Positions 32,420-45,345 of a stretch of DNA of 64,000 bases are shown here, piece after piece (position 1 is the first letter of the stretch; each line of letters opens with the position of its first letter). The notes under the pieces were generated by a model, which was not told the DNA's origin, searched no databases, and saw only the letters and a program-made list of their open reading frames with translations. A program made the position numbers and the translations under genes. The DNA is from Brachionus manjavacas (taxonomy: Eukaryota > Rotifera > Eurotatoria > Ploima > Brachionidae): NCBI GenBank assembly GCA_019054805.1, contig JAHQIY010000016.1, forward strand, positions 62,001-126,000, in the 5' to 3' direction.

Positions 32420-33460
32420 ATGGACATCAACTACGACTATAATTTAGCATTTAAATCAATATCAGAGAAATTAAAAAAAAAGTTTTTAAGAAAACCAAAT
32501 GTATCTGACGCAATTGATGAATATACAGCATTGAGCAAGCAGTTAGACTCGGAGGAATCATTTGGTTTATCTGCAGCTTGCTGGCAACAAGTGGCCAAAT
32601 GCTATCATAGCGTGGGCAACATGGTTTCCGAGTCAGCTGCACTACAAAATGCGGCAAAAAACTACCTTCAATCAGAAACAGCCACAACCATTGAATCAAA
32701 CAACATTACATTCAATGAAGACTTACTTAGTGTCATCTCAACGTACGATGAGGCTATAAAGTTACATTGCGATCTAAATGAAAGAATTTTATCGGCCAAG
32801 TTATGCCTTGAACTAGCAGGTATCCTAGCAATGAAATACGAAAAGTACTTTGAATCAATACCCTATTATGAACGAGCAATATCTTTGTCTGTCAATTCAG
32901 AATCGAGTCAACAACTGCAGGTAATTTTGATCCAGCTAAAACTGGCAGCGATCAAAGTTTTTACTTGTGACTATTTGAGTGCCCTAAAAATTTACACTGA
33001 AATTACCAATTCTATTTCAAACATGAATTTGATAAGCTCAAACCGATCTGGTTCATTTAGAGGCAGTGATTTGACAAGTTTAAATCAAATTTTCACCAAA
33101 CCACAAGGTTTATCTGCCAGATTGCTGGCCGAAGCCGACATTTCTAAGCTTTTGCTACTCATGTATTCAAATCCCACCAAATTACAGCCAGAACATAAGC
33201 AAACAATTGAAGTTTACAGTTCATTCCAAACTCTTTCCAATACAAGTGCAAACTATCTACCAGTTATTTGTCTAAATCGAAATGTTTTCATTTTAATTCA
33301 ATCGTTTGTTATGGCATGTCAATCAAATGACATAAAATTATTACATACTCTTCAGGCAGAGCTTTGGCAGCACCTAACTGATGTTCAAAATTTCCTATTG
33401 AATTTGATTATTGATCAAATTGTCAATTCGTCATACACTGATGATTTACTTTCTCAATGA
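32420..33460 (+). CDS. F8A1: 40-kDa huntingtin-associated protein (HAP40)
   Basis: 346 residues, single exon, as F8A genes are also intronless in vertebrates. HAP40 is a TPR-like all-helical protein that stabilises huntingtin by packing between its HEAT domains and is linked to early endosome transport through Rab5. Landmarks shared with the human protein are KLKKKFLRKPNV near residues 17-28, LCLELAGILA, ALKIYTEITN, LLLLMYSNPTKLQPEHKQT near 250, LLHTLQAELW, and LTDVQNFLLNLIIDQI at the C-terminus. The Pro-rich loop of mammals is replaced by a short Ser-rich segment. The ATG lies two bases after the TMEM234 stop, which leaves no room for an ordinary promoter. Expression therefore probably depends on a shared transcript, trans-splicing, or a promoter inside TMEM234. 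AATAAA occurs about 50 bp after the stop. Confidence 0.94.
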   Translation: MDINYDYNLAFKSISEKLKKKFLRKPNVSDAIDEYTALSKQLDSEESFGLSAACWQQVAKCYHSVGNMVSESAALQNAAKNYLQSETATTIESNNITFNEDLLSVISTYDEAIKLHCDLNERILSAKLCLELAGILAMKYEKYFESIPYYERAISLSVNSESSQQLQVILIQLKLAAIKVFTCDYLSALKIYTEITNSISNMNLISSNRSGSFRGSDLTSLNQIFTKPQGLSARLLAEADISKLLLLMYSNPTKLQPEHKQTIEVYSSFQTLSNTSANYLPVICLNRNVFILIQSFVMACQSNDIKLLHTLQAELWQHLTDVQNFLLNLIIDQIVNSSYTDDLLSQ

Positions 33461-33700
33461 AATTTTTTATTTAATTAAAAACTAAATCTAAAAAATTTGT
33501 TTAAAAAAATAAAGAAGACTAGATGTTTAAATAGGTTTGAAAATTTTCTTTTTTTTTGTTTTCTTAAAGGATCACGCAATTTAAAAAAGGTCTTTTCTGA
33601 AAAGATTACTCGAAGAAAATTTTTTTCATTTTCAAATTTTGAAATTGATTAAATTTTTATTTTATTTGTATCAAAATTAACCTCCATTGTGGAAAAGTAA
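33461..33700. other. F8A 3' flank
   Basis: AT-rich with AATAAA at about 33510. No gene. Confidence 0.5.
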
Positions 33701-34030
33701 AAATTGAAGTTTACTATCATATTTATTTTGAAGTTTTGTTAAATCGACTTCAAAGAAAACTTTGGGTCCTCTATAACCTTTGTGATGGGTGAAAAATCAG
33801 CTATTGGTCTCACTTTCGGGCCGGGTCTCGATACCAAGAAAGAGGTTAATAAAGTTAGGTTTTCTAACCACTGGACGCTCAAACTTCCAACGATGAATCT
33901 TGCTATAAGCCGGGTGATCAGAAGTGGAAGTAAAGACATTGTTGATGTTGATATTTTGCTGAAGCTTACCACACAGCTCGAGCAAGCTTTCAAGAAGCAT
34001 ACTTTCGAAACGAGCAAGAGTAAAGTTCCT
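33690..34030 (-). pseudogene. Unrecognised broken ORF, probably repeat-derived
   Basis: GC is higher than the flanks. On the minus strand a frame reads ARFESMLLESLLELCGKLQQ, then HRWKFERPVVRKPNFINLFL, a stop, then KGYRGPKVFFEVDLTKLQNK. The plus strand is also open (33782-34069), so the strand is uncertain; the minus frame has the more ordinary composition. I do not recognise either product. Confidence 0.3.
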
Positions 34031-34385
34031 TATTTAATAAATGGATGTTTATTTATTTTTTTATTTTAAATTATATTCAACTTGAAAATTTTAGGCCAAG
34101 TCTCAATGGAGATTTAAAAAATTTACTAAAATTTATTCTTCTTCTATCAATAATTTCAACTGTTCGACTTTATGTCATTATGAAAACTAGATTTTAAAAA
34201 AATTAAGAATTTAGAAATAATTCAAAAATTGCAATTAAGTAAATTTTTAGAATTAAGCTTTAAGAAAACAAATAGAATACCAATTAGAGCTTTGTCGAAA
34301 TTTTTTGGAATATTAAAATTCAAAAACAAATTGAACAAAAAATTCTACTTTTTTGATAAATTAAAAAATATGTAAATATTTGTAT

Positions 34386-35545
34386 TCATGGACTTTGCAA
34401 AAGCTTTTGACAAGGTATCACATCGCAGGCTGTTAGTAAAGTTAGAGTCTTATGGTTTTGATAATAGACTAATAAGATGGAATAAAAAATTTTTGATTGG
34501 TAGACGTCAAAGAGTGGTAATGGGAGGCTGTGCCTCAGAATGGATAAAGATTTTAAGCAGTGTGCCCCAAGGAACTGTTCTCGGCCCCTTGCTCTTCATC
34601 ATCTTCATTAATGACCTGCCAAAGACTATTACTGGATTGTACAAATTATTTGCTGATGACATAAAACTTGTCTATTATTCGGAACGAAATGGATTTAACT
34701 AACCTTTAAAATGATATATATCAACTGATTGAGTGGTCAAATACATGGCAAATGGAGTTCAATGATAAGTGCAAATTCATGGCGTTCAATAACAAGCACT
34801 TTTCAATTAGTTTGAAACCACTTAATCAAACTGATAGAGGAAGGGACCTAGGCATCATCATTACTAGCAATCTCAAATGGAACACTCAGGTTTTTCATGC
34901 TGCCAACATAGCGAATACTTTTCTAGCTATGTTGAAAAAAACTTTCAAATGTTGGACCCTACAGACATTTCGAAAACTATATGTTGCATTTGTAAGACCA
35001 CACTTGGAATACGCCATAGCAGTGTGGAATTCTTATAAAAAAAAGGATATTGCAGCGCTTGAAAGAGTTCAAAGACGAGCAACTAAACTGGTAAAAATCA
35101 TAAAGGTCTTGCCGTGGTCTTACGATTGCAGACTCAAAAAGCTAGGCTTGACAACACTAGAGGAAAGGAGACAAAATGATGACTTAATTGAGTACTTCAA
35201 AATAAGTACTGGACTAAGTAGAGTGGACTTGCACAACCCGATAAAGTTGATGAGCTCTATTACAGTTGATGGACCAGCGCGTAGCGTTCGCGGAAGCAAA
35301 AACCGTCTGGAAAAGTAGTTAACCAAGAATGGCTACAGAGAACATTTTCTGTTTAATAGAGTTGTTAACAATTGGAACAATTAAACAACAGAGGCTATTA
35401 CATCCATCAAGAAAAGAGTACACGATTCAGCGGCCTTCAAGGTTAGAAGGTTATTAGATCCAAAATTGATACCATAGCAAGCAAAAGCTTGCTCTACAGT
35501 TATACCTGTTGTAGCTTATTATTATTATTATTATTATTATTATTT
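34386..35545 (+). mobile_element. 5'-truncated non-LTR retrotransposon with (TTA)n tail
   Basis: Carries the second half of a Jockey/CR1-type reverse transcriptase and then a 3' untranslated stretch ending in about nine TTA units (35517-35545). The 5' end begins abruptly at MDFAKAFDKVSHRRLL, typical of incomplete reverse transcription. An inverted partial copy of its 3' part lies at 35631-35797. Confidence 0.93.
34388..35480 (+). pseudogene. LINE reverse transcriptase, frameshifted
   Basis: 34388-34702 holds the palm: FDKVSH, VPQGTVLGPLLFIIFINDLP (RT motif B) and LFADDIK (the catalytic FADD box). A frame change and a stop lie between about 34690 and 34715. The second part then runs on: WSNTWQMEFNDKCKFM, DLGIIIT, LYVAFVRPHLEYAIAVWNSY, LERVQRRATKL, LTTLEERRQNDDLIEYFKI, to a stop at 35318. 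Relics of the last block follow (YREHFLFNRVVNNWNN). The protein would copy element RNA at the target site. The endonuclease domain is absent and the frame is broken. Confidence 0.93.
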
Positions 35546-35630
35546 TATTTTAAAAAATACTAAAACATCATACTATGATCTTTATTATGAATTACAACAC
35601 ATTTATCTAACATACATACTATGTTAACCT

Positions 35631-35797
35631 TTCTCTATTAAACAGAAAATGTTCTCTGTAGCCATTATTGGTTAACTACTTTTCCAGACGGTTTTTGCTT
35701 CCGCGAACGCTACGCGCTGGTCCATCAACTGTAATAGAGCTCATCAACTTTTTCGGGTTGTGCAAGTCCTCTCTACTTAGTCCAGTACTTATTTTGA
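35631..35797 (-). mobile_element. Inverted partial copy of the neighbouring LINE
   Basis: Reverse complement of about 35198-35360, with only a few differences (AATGGTTAACTACTTTTCCA and GGTCCATCAACTGTAATAGA are recognisable). Together the two form a long inverted repeat with a loop of about 270 bp. Near the copy's far end lies an 11-bp perfect inverted repeat, TGACTTATTTA (35801-35811) with TAAATAAGTCA (35826-35836). Confidence 0.9.
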
Positions 35798-36592
35798 TAT
35801 TGACTTATTTAGCGTATTCTAATGTTAAATAAGTCAATAATAAATAACAATAAGATTTAAATTGATTTTTGATTTGATTTACAAAAACAAAATAAATATT
35901 TCATTTTTTTTTTAAAAAATGTATGCTACTTTATGTTGCAGTATTTTTTCAAAATTTAACTTTTTGAGTCTGCAATCGTACATTTAATTTAATTTAATTT
36001 GATTGTCAAAACGAGATTTTTTTAATTTTATACTTTTTCAATTGATGATTGATTTGGGTCAGAATTTAAATAAAAAATAAAAATTAGGATTTATTAAGTG
36101 TTTAAGTTTAACATTATCTATGGAAGAAAAGTCAAAGTTTAAATAAAAAAATTTAGAAATTATTTTAAAACCGTTTTAAATAGCTTGCGATCAATAACGA
36201 AAAATCTTTTGAAAAAATTTTAAAAAATAAGTAAAATTTATTTGAAATTAACATATCAGTTTTTGATTTTTAAAAAAGCAGTATTTCTAAAGCTCGAATG
36301 TCTCTCGTAATAAATATAATAATATTAATAATATCAAATAATAATAATATCAAATAGTTTGTTCTAATAAGCAATATTTAAAGGTTTTAAAGATTAATAG
36401 TTGAGCAAGTTTGTGGCATGAATTTTGAATTTCGATGATAAAATTGGTATTTTATTTAAATAATCATGCGTCATTCATTAACCATTTAACTTAGTTTGTT
36501 TAAAATAGGTTTAAATATATAATTTTTTCAAGTTTTAGATTGTTCTAAAAAATAGAATATTTACAAAATTAGTCAATCATAGATTTGTGGTG

Positions 36593-36810
36593 AGATTATT
36601 TCCTACTTTATTAAAAAAAATTCGATTTTTTGGGATACAGTGCTGATTAATAAAAGCGTTCATTGAATGGTTTAACTAAAAGCTGTTTATAATTTTCAAG
36701 TAAGTTTATTTTTTTTTGTTTTATTGTATATTTTTTTTATTTAGAAAAAAAAAAGTATAATAAAATTCAAATTCTCAAATAGCTTTAAAATTTCAGATAA
36801 CCAAAGAGAA
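36593..36810. repeat. Dispersed repeat of about 200 bp, copy B
   Basis: Same orientation as copy A at 29415-29607, over 90% alike by eye, with an extra T-rich insertion near 36712-36735. Confidence 0.92.
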
Positions 36811-37284
36811 TATTTTTTTTTAATTTGATTGTCAAAACGAGATTTTTTTAATTTTTAAAAGTAAGTTTTAAACTTTAGCAATCAAGATCAATTTATTAGA
36901 AAAATGTTTATAAAAAAGCAATAATTTTTACTCTGAACAGCCGCATTTGCAGGTAATTAAAATTTTTAAATAATTCAAAAACACTGGTATGCAACAATTA
37001 TTTTAAATTTAGGATTGTATATTTTTGGAATTTTCAAAAATTCAAATTTTTAATTTAAATCAATAATCTTGTTTGAAATGACCGATACTTTTGTTTATGC
37101 AGAGTTTAACTTTTTAATTTACACATTTATAGTACAAAATTATGTGATCTCTTATTAAATAATGTCATTTATATTAAAATCAATAACCATTATTTTACAA
37201 AACAACACGAATTATTTCATTCCATTTAAAAAAAATAAATGAGTAAAAGAATTCTTATTTATATAAAAGTAAATTTAATAAAAT

Positions 37285-37440
37285 TTAAAGAAATTTTTTA
37301 TGCTTTTTGGCCATATCTAACTTTAAACCCCGCTCATTTTTCAGCATCTGATTACACAGAGGGCATGGAATAGAATTTTCGAGTTTACTCAAAACAAGTC
37401 CTAATATTTTTGAGCTTTTTGAATTTTTTTTAAATTCTCT
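37285..37440 (-). pseudogene. C2H2-type zinc finger fragment
   Basis: A minus-strand frame reads EFKKNSKSSKILGLVLSKLE, then CPLCNQMLKNERGLKLDMAK and KH before a stop at 37285. The CPxC...GLKxHxxxH layout is that of the fingers found in ORF1/gag-like regions of some LINEs; the first His is replaced by Asp. No further frame continues, so it is probably a retroelement relic. Confidence 0.4.
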
Positions 37441-40400
37441 AATTCTTCTAATTTCATTCTAAGTTAAAATTTTATTCTATCAAATTTTTTTAAATTATAT
37501 TTTATTTTATTAGAGTTATTTTTTTATAAAATTGAAAGCTTAGGAATAAAATATTATCAAATGCACCTGAATACTAAAATTAATTTTTACTTTACAAAGT
37601 TAGGAGAATTTATTTTAAAAAAGCTCTGTGCTTATTTAACATTTTGAATTTTGTGATCATATTTTTTAAAGTTTTAACGTAAACCAGAAAAAATAAATCT
37701 AATTAATTAAAATATTATTTGAACAGCATTTAGCTATTATTAAATTTGAATTGATTTTTATTTTGAATTATTTAAATATTAGGGGAAAAAAATTATCTTA
37801 GTTGATATATTGGAAAGATTCCCTCTTGAAAGAACATGTAATACTTTTCAAAAGGAATTAAAATAATAAAAAATTTAAATCCGACTCGTTTTAGAAAACT
37901 CGAGGTTATTGTTTGAATGGTTGATCTTTGTTGTCGGAATAAATTCTAAAATATTTTAATTAAAAAAATATCTAAATGCGAAAAATGTTTAATTAAGATT
38001 TTCAAATTCTGTTTGCTTATGTTTTTAGAAATATTAACAAAACTTATTTTAATTGATTTCTATTTTTTTAAATAAACATTGTAATAAATTAAAGTCAAAA
38101 ATTATAATAGAATTAGAGGAAATAAAAACCTGGAAAAAATGATAACTAAAGGAAAAAACCTACACAGAGTGATAAAATTTGATGAATTAAGTATATTTAC
38201 ATTAAATTACATTATTTTTAATGTTTATATTTTTTAACATTTTGTTTGTCTTTTATTTAAAAAAGTCATCTCGTATGTCATTTTAATTATTTGTAAAAAT
38301 TGATGAGAAATCATTTATTTTGCATTAAAAATATGAAATCATTTCTTTTTCGTCTCAAAATCAATTATCAATGAAGAATATTTGAAAAAATTTCTTTTTT
38401 TTTAATTGATAAAAAGAATTTCTGATACAAGACAAAATGCGTAGGTAGCATTATCCAACTTAAATAATTACAACAAGTTTATTATTTTAGCTTAAATTGT
38501 TCTTATTTAAAAAAATTAATTTAGATTTCAATTTTGAGCCTAATTTTTATTATTAATCTCAACAAGATTCGTGATTTTTAATTCAAATCAAACATTTAAT
38601 TCTTTTATTGTAAAAAATAGCGAACTTTGACTGATTTTAAAGTTTTTAGTTATGCTGAAATATTCAATTTAAGAGACAGAAAAGCATTCATACAATTTTG
38701 TTGTGTGAATTTTAAAAAAATTTATTTTTGGAACTTTCCTTTTTTGCAGATAGAATTAGATATTTACTTTTGATTGAGCAAATATTTCTAAATAATAATT
38801 TACGTCAATTCGAATTGTTCGATAATTGCCTAGTAAAGTCAACATAATATTTTTTGTTGTCTGATAAATTAAAATACTGTTTTTCATCGCTCGAGGTCTT
38901 TTCGAAAAGAAAACTTCTTAATTTAAAGATATTCTTAAAATAATGATTACATTTTTTCCTTAATGGCAAAACGACTGAGTAAGTTTTTGAAAACTGCTGT
39001 CAATTAGACAAATTTTCATTATTTAAATTTTTTAATTTAATTCCAAATTTGCCTATTTTTTTATGAAAATATTTCAAGGTTCTAATGAATTAAGAAATGA
39101 TAAATGCTTGTGATTAGAGAATAATTTCTAGTTTACTAATTAGAAATAAAAACATTAATGATTCGACATAGAAAATATGATTTCGTTTATTTTTTATTTT
39201 TTTTCAATTGCGTAACAAATTTTGATATAAATTACAACTCAATATAATTAAGATTTGTTTTTGTTTAAGGAAATTTTGAGAATGTATGGATATTTGTACA
39301 AGTAACCATGGATTTTTTAAATACTTATTTTAAGTCCTTGCTTTTCCAATTAACTTGGATCTTTTCTAACACTGTGTTGGCAAAGGATGTCTCAAATAAA
39401 TTGAATTATAGAACGTGTCTTATCAAGATAACAAGAGATTATTTTTCTATTTTGATAACATCTAAAATTTGTTTTTTTAGAACTCTTTCTATCGAAAGTT
39501 TATTTTTAAACTGCATCTTCGCTCATAACAATTTCTTTCAAAATGGTTATCATTATCATTTTATAACTTTTTTTTAAAATGAAATAACATAATTTTTTTC
39601 TAAATTTTAAAGGTTTTGATTATGAGAAAACTTTTTGGAACAAGTTATTGTATTGATTTGTTTGGCTTTCACCATTTGACTTTCAAATTATGAATTCTAG
39701 AAAGGTTTTTTTTGCTGGAAGTCTAATTCAAGAATAATTAATAAAAAAGAATCTATTTATTTCGGTCTTTAGCTTTAGGCTCTTTAAAATTAAATGTTTT
39801 GTTGAGTAAAATTATTTTTGCCTAAATATTCGCAGGTTTTTGAATAAGCGAAGCAAGTTTCATTAAAATTTAGTCAAAATTCTTTTAAAGTTTTTATTTA
39901 GTTAAATTAATTTGTTTTCTGAAAATCAACACAACCATAACTTAGTATAATTGATCTTCTATTGCATCAATCTAGAATTTGGACACAAAAAAGTTTGTAA
40001 GCTTCTTTCTTTTTAATTCCATTTTTGAAACTGAAGTTTTATTTTTTAAATTCTCAATAATAAGTTAAAAAAAGATATATTAAAAATTTCGATTTTTAGA
40101 TTTCAACTAAATTATCAAATAGTACGTAAAAATGTTAGGATATTGTTTCTGCTTACTTTTTCAAAAACAAATAAAACCTATATAAGATTAAAAATAAATG
40201 TGTTCAAATAACTAAACTAAACAAACTTAAGTATTAGTAATATTAACAAGGCACGCCTAGGGGATCAAATCTGAAGCAATGACGCCAGTAGATACTTTTT
40301 TATTTTTAAATCAAATCTTAATAGTAGAAAAAATAAATTTGAATCAACTTATAAGTGAAAATTAAATGAAATTTTTATCAAACACCGCTCTTTAAAAATA

Positions 40401-43400
40401 AGGGCAGGTTTAAATTTGAAAAATTAACATTGTCTTTTTTATTGATTATTTTTTATTTTTATTCTAATTTAGTTTTTTCGAAAATTTTCAAAAATTAACA
40501 AATAAAAAATTTTTTATTCAAAAAATAGAAAATTTTAGCTCTGAGCGCTTCGACAAAATGGCCTTGTTGAGGATTGTGACAGAAATTTTTTATTTTTCAG
40601 AAAATAGTGATTAAATATAATTAAATAAAATAATTAAATTAAAAAAAAATTAGAAAATTTTAAATATGATTATCAAAATTAAACTTTAATTTTTAATTTT
40701 TTAAAAAAATTTATGTAAAAGTTAAAAGATTTGGTAAAATAAATTTTAAAGATTAAAAGGTATTTTTTTAATTTAATTAATGGAACATCTTATTTTCATT
40801 TTTTTTTCTAATTTAATAAAAATTATTAATAATTAGATTCAAAAATAAAATAATAATGATAATTTTTATTTTGAGGGTATTGCGATTATATATAGAAGAG
40901 GAACACATTAATAGAGACATTAGAGACATTAATAAATTTTATTATTTTTTTGGTTAACAATGAGTACAAGAAATAAAATTAAATTCTGAATTTGCAATAC
41001 AAAATTGGTAAGAAAATAATTTTTTTTTTGTAGTTTCTTAATTAATGGCATCTAATTTGCGATGTGTTAAAAATATTAGATAAAAAAAAAATTTTAATAA
41101 TCAAAAAATAATAGATAATTAAAATTATTTAAGAGTTATGTTAAAATCAAAAGGCTAGAAATGGTTTAAAGGAAGTCGAGAAGTATATCTATTGAGTTCT
41201 TAAAAATCTTCATGTCAATTATGCCTCTAGTCGATTTTTTCTAGTTTTAACTCTTGATAATTTATCTATGAAAAAAACTCAGCTGGATTTTTTTTTAAAA
41301 ATTCCTGAATTTTTGAAATAAACATAAATTCAACTTTTTTTCATTCAAGGAAAAAAAACAAATTTAATGATTTATTCTTAAAAGAATGTTAGTTGTTTAA
41401 GACTTTGATAAAAGGTTTAAATTGGGTGCTCAGGTCGATTGCCAAATTTTGCTTTGTAATTATTTGTATTTTTGATTAGAGATGGTTCGGTGATCGAATA
41501 CAAAAAAATACTTCCGTGTGTTATGATAGGATTTTGTATTTTTTAGATTTGACATGGTAGCATGTAACATTCCAATTTACTAGCTAAGCAAAGACGAAGT
41601 TTTTCCTAGAAAAGCTCTTACGCACGGATTAAACAAAACAATTAAAGCAATATGATGCTAGTTTGATTAAGCCAAGTTTATGCTCTTGCTGTTGTTAAGT
41701 TTAATTTCATGTTTATTTTAATTTTTCCCCATTCGAAAACAAAAATTTAACAAATTCGATTTTAGCTCTACCAGAGTTAAAGTGTTTTCTACTTTTGTGA
41801 ATTTTTAGCATTGCTCTTTTTATTTTAATTAATTATTTAAACTGTTTTAATTCTAAATTTTTTAACTCTTGTTTAAATAGGTAAAATTTGCTCATGCCAA
41901 ACAATGCTTTATTGATTTTTAATCCAGGCGCAAACATTATTTTGAATGATTCTTGCAGATAATTCACGTCACATCTTCTGAATAAATAAGCCAAAAATTT
42001 GTTCAAGGGTTTTTGTTGTTTTAAAATTTAACACAGCTCGCTGCTAGCTTAGCTAAACAAGACAGTTTTTAGTTTTTATTATTCTATGGTTTTTTTAGCG
42101 TTAGATTAAACAAAAAATATTTGAAATTGGCAGCTGCTGATTTTTTGTTCGCTGATTTTTAAGATTTCTTCAAACAATTTTATCTTTATGGCATCTTTAA
42201 TAAATATGGTAATTAACTAGTTTATTTAACTAACTCATTCGTTTTATTAATTTAATTCAAGTTAAACTTAATTCAAAAAATAATTCAAATTTATATTAAA
42301 TGCGCACTTAAAAGTAAAAGAACCTCTTGATAAAATAAATTTGGTCCTTTCAAAATTTTAAATTTCTATTTTAAAATCCAAAAACTCGATAGAAAAAAAA
42401 GGAAACTGTTAATTTAATCGAACAATTTAGCCAAAGATGTGGTAATTATTGAATTTTGTTGCGTTACCAAGCAATATAATTATACTTGAGCAATTATTAG
42501 AATTTAATGAGAGCAATACAAAAGATTGGAAGGCTTACCAAATGGTTACTAAAAAAGGAAAAATGAACACAAGACATTTTGCAGAGGGATTTTAATTTTT
42601 TTCAAGGAACTGTAAAAGCTAATATTATTTAAGCCAAAATTTTCATGTTAGAATTCAATTTGTGTAAAAACTCTGCATTTCTCAAATTTTCCAGGTTAAT
42701 CTCAATACTTTAGATTTAATAGAAAATGCAGAATTTTTGAAAAAAATTGAAGATTTGAAGACTTTACTTTAAAGGTTTTTAATGTTTGATAAACATGGTC
42801 GATATCATTGACTAAAACCTGAACTTTATGAAAAGTTCCAAAATATGAAAAATATTCAAAAATCATATTTTTTTTAATTGTATTTTTGACCGAGTTATAT
42901 TGTAACAAAGTTAAAACAGTGATTTTCATTAAAAACATCGACTAGCTCCTCTCAATTAGTCAAGCACCTCATTTAATATATATTCTGAAACCAGAGACGA
43001 ATATTTTGGTATAGACCTAGTTTAAAAATTTCATATTTCCTCAAGTAGAGGTACAAATAGAGGAAAGATGATATTAATTGAATATATAGATGATATTAAT
43101 GGGTCTCGTTTAAAAGAGAATAAATGAATGATGAATAATGAAAATTGTCCTGTTTCAAACAGAAAAATAGAAAAAAATAATGCACTGAGTTGAAAAATTT
43201 TAAATTTTCAAAAATCCTTTGAATACCGCACTTTATTTTATTTGAGAAAATAAGGTAATTATATTGTTTATTAGTCATCAGAATTTATTTCAAATTGATT
43301 GCAGAGGAGTTTTTCGGCACATTATTTACTCAAAAACTGTCTAAGTAATCACTCTGTTTATTATTAAAATACGGAACTCTTATTTAAAGGAAAAAAACCC

Positions 43401-45034
43401 ACTCTTACTTTCGTGGCTGTAATAAACTGCGTTCATCGTCCTATTTCAACTATTTCATTTAATTTTTAAAAATGTATCACAAAATTATGTCTTTGAAGTA
43501 ATTGGAAAACTCAAACTTGTGCTACAAACAGGAAGCTTTTTTCAAGAAATTAAAAATTTACGAAAAAATTTTAAGAGACAAAAAATGCATAATAAGTCAC
43601 AAATCTAAGTATAACAAAATCAAAGCATTTGAACGGTTCTCTTTATTTGTAAAAGTAAGTTTGCCAAAAATAAATTAATTTTTTACTGCAAAGAACTTTT
43701 TTTTTGTTAAATTATTTATTTAATTTTAAAATGGCTCTGAGTAGTAAAACTCCTTCCGTCATTTTATCATTTTTTGTCCAAAAATTGTATTAAAAATTAA
43801 TTTAAGTATTTTAGAAAAAAATCGATTTCGATAACTAAAGAAAAGGTGAGAATAGGTGAGAAAACTCTTTTCCATATATCCACTCACTGAATTCGCTTCA
43901 TATACTGCATGATTCCTTGCATCCACCACAATTTTTGCAAGTTCATTCCTAGTACTTTATATTCTGTTTAAGAAGAATTTATGTTTATTACGATAATGGC
44001 TGATTTCATCGATTTAAAAAAAACTCCTTCTACATCTTACCCATACATTTACTGATTTTGTGGTACTTCTAAATAATGCATGTCTTAAGATTTGGATTCC
44101 GAATCCACAATAAAAACTCCAGATGAAGATGAAAATTAGATAAACAATCTTGGTTATTTTTAAGCAAAGAGTTACTTACTTAGAAACATCCATAGATTTT
44201 TTTAAAAATATATGTTATTCTTAGTATTAATCAATAAATTGTTAAGTACAGTTTTAATTTTTTAAGTTAAAGACAAAAAGTTAACTATCAAAATCAAATG
44301 GGAGATATTCAAACAGAATTAAAAAAATGTAAATTACAGAACTTAAAAATTCAAAAAATAATTTAAATTTATTAAGTAATTTTCAATCAAACTTGAATAT
44401 TATTCTTACATTTTGTTTAAATTTAAATTTGAAATTTGAATTTTTTAATGTTCGAATATACATTTTATTGAAATTATATTTGAGTTGAGGATCCAATTTC
44501 AGTATCTACTAACATATATTTGTTTTAGATTATTTTAACTAATATAAATTAGCTTAACATAAAAATATAATTTCTAAAAAAGTTTTTCAAGAGCCAAAAA
44601 GACAATGAACAAAGCATATAAAAAATCTTATTTAAATTTTAATTTAATTGATTCAAAAAAAGAAATTAAAGATTTTATTTTTACTAAAAAATTTGAAAGG
44701 TAGCCGGTGACAAAATTTTTATTTTTCAAAAAAGGAAATTTGTTCAAATTGTAGTGGATTTTTGAGCGCTTAAAAGTTTGTGTCTTTAATGATGTTTTGA
44801 CATTTTTTTCGTGTTTACTAGTGTTCTCATATGGTTGTATAAGATGTCTAAGGAATTAAGAATTTAGTAATTCCATAAATTAGACTCTTTTTGTATAAAA
44901 AATATTTAAATATTTTTCATTGTTTTTGACCCGCATTATTTATTTAAAAAATTAAAAAAATTAGTAAGATATTTTCAAAAATTAAAATTTAAAACTTGAA
45001 TTCAAAATTGTTTTCAAAGTTAAATATTGTTTAT

Positions 45035-45345
45035 AAAATTAAATACGTTTTAGGATCTTTACATGGAATCAGAGGACACAACAGGAGGCTATCCGGGCAA
45101 ACATTCAATTTTGCAGTCAGAAGGAATACTTTTTCCCAACAGAGAAGGAATAAGCTTCCTGATAAAGTTATCATTTCTAGTACAGTGAATTATTTCAAAA
45201 ATGAGTATGATAAGTTCAAAAGTCAATTAAAAAACATCTAATATTAATACATGGTAGCCTAATGTCAATTTGCATGTACTGAGCAAGAGCTACCATAGTA
45301 GTTTTCGTTTTTTGCAGTAGCTAATTATTATTATTTTTTTAAAAA
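45035..45345 (+). pseudogene. LINE reverse transcriptase C-terminal fragment and tail
   Basis: The frame GSLHGIRGHNRRLSGQTFNF, then RRNTFSQQRRNKLPDKVIIS and VNYFKNEYDKF, matches the last block of CR1/Jockey-type proteins (RGHxxKL, RRNFFSxRVVNxWNxLP, FKxxLD). A stop at 45241, a short 3' stretch with GAGCAAGAGCTAC and a short TTA tail follow. It is related to the element at 34386 by its tail style. Confidence 0.85.

Larger units (their letters stand above)
35837..44995. other. Long AT-rich region without a supported gene
   Basis: About 9 kb of very AT-rich sequence. Apart from the repeat copy at 36593-36810, a 35-bp near-duplicate (TTTGATTGTCAAAACGAGAT and on, at about 35998 and 36820) and a zinc-finger remnant at 37285-37440, I find no coding run, splice pattern or RNA gene I can defend. 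ORFs at 39308, 42702 and 43096 have random composition and no flanking signals. Confidence 0.6.

Noticed and set aside
39308-39577. 89-residue ORF
   Set aside because: Composition like translated AT-rich noise, no splice or family evidence.
42702-43278. Two minus-strand ORFs of 78 and 60 codons
   Set aside because: Start codons weak or absent, composition random, no neighbours in phase.
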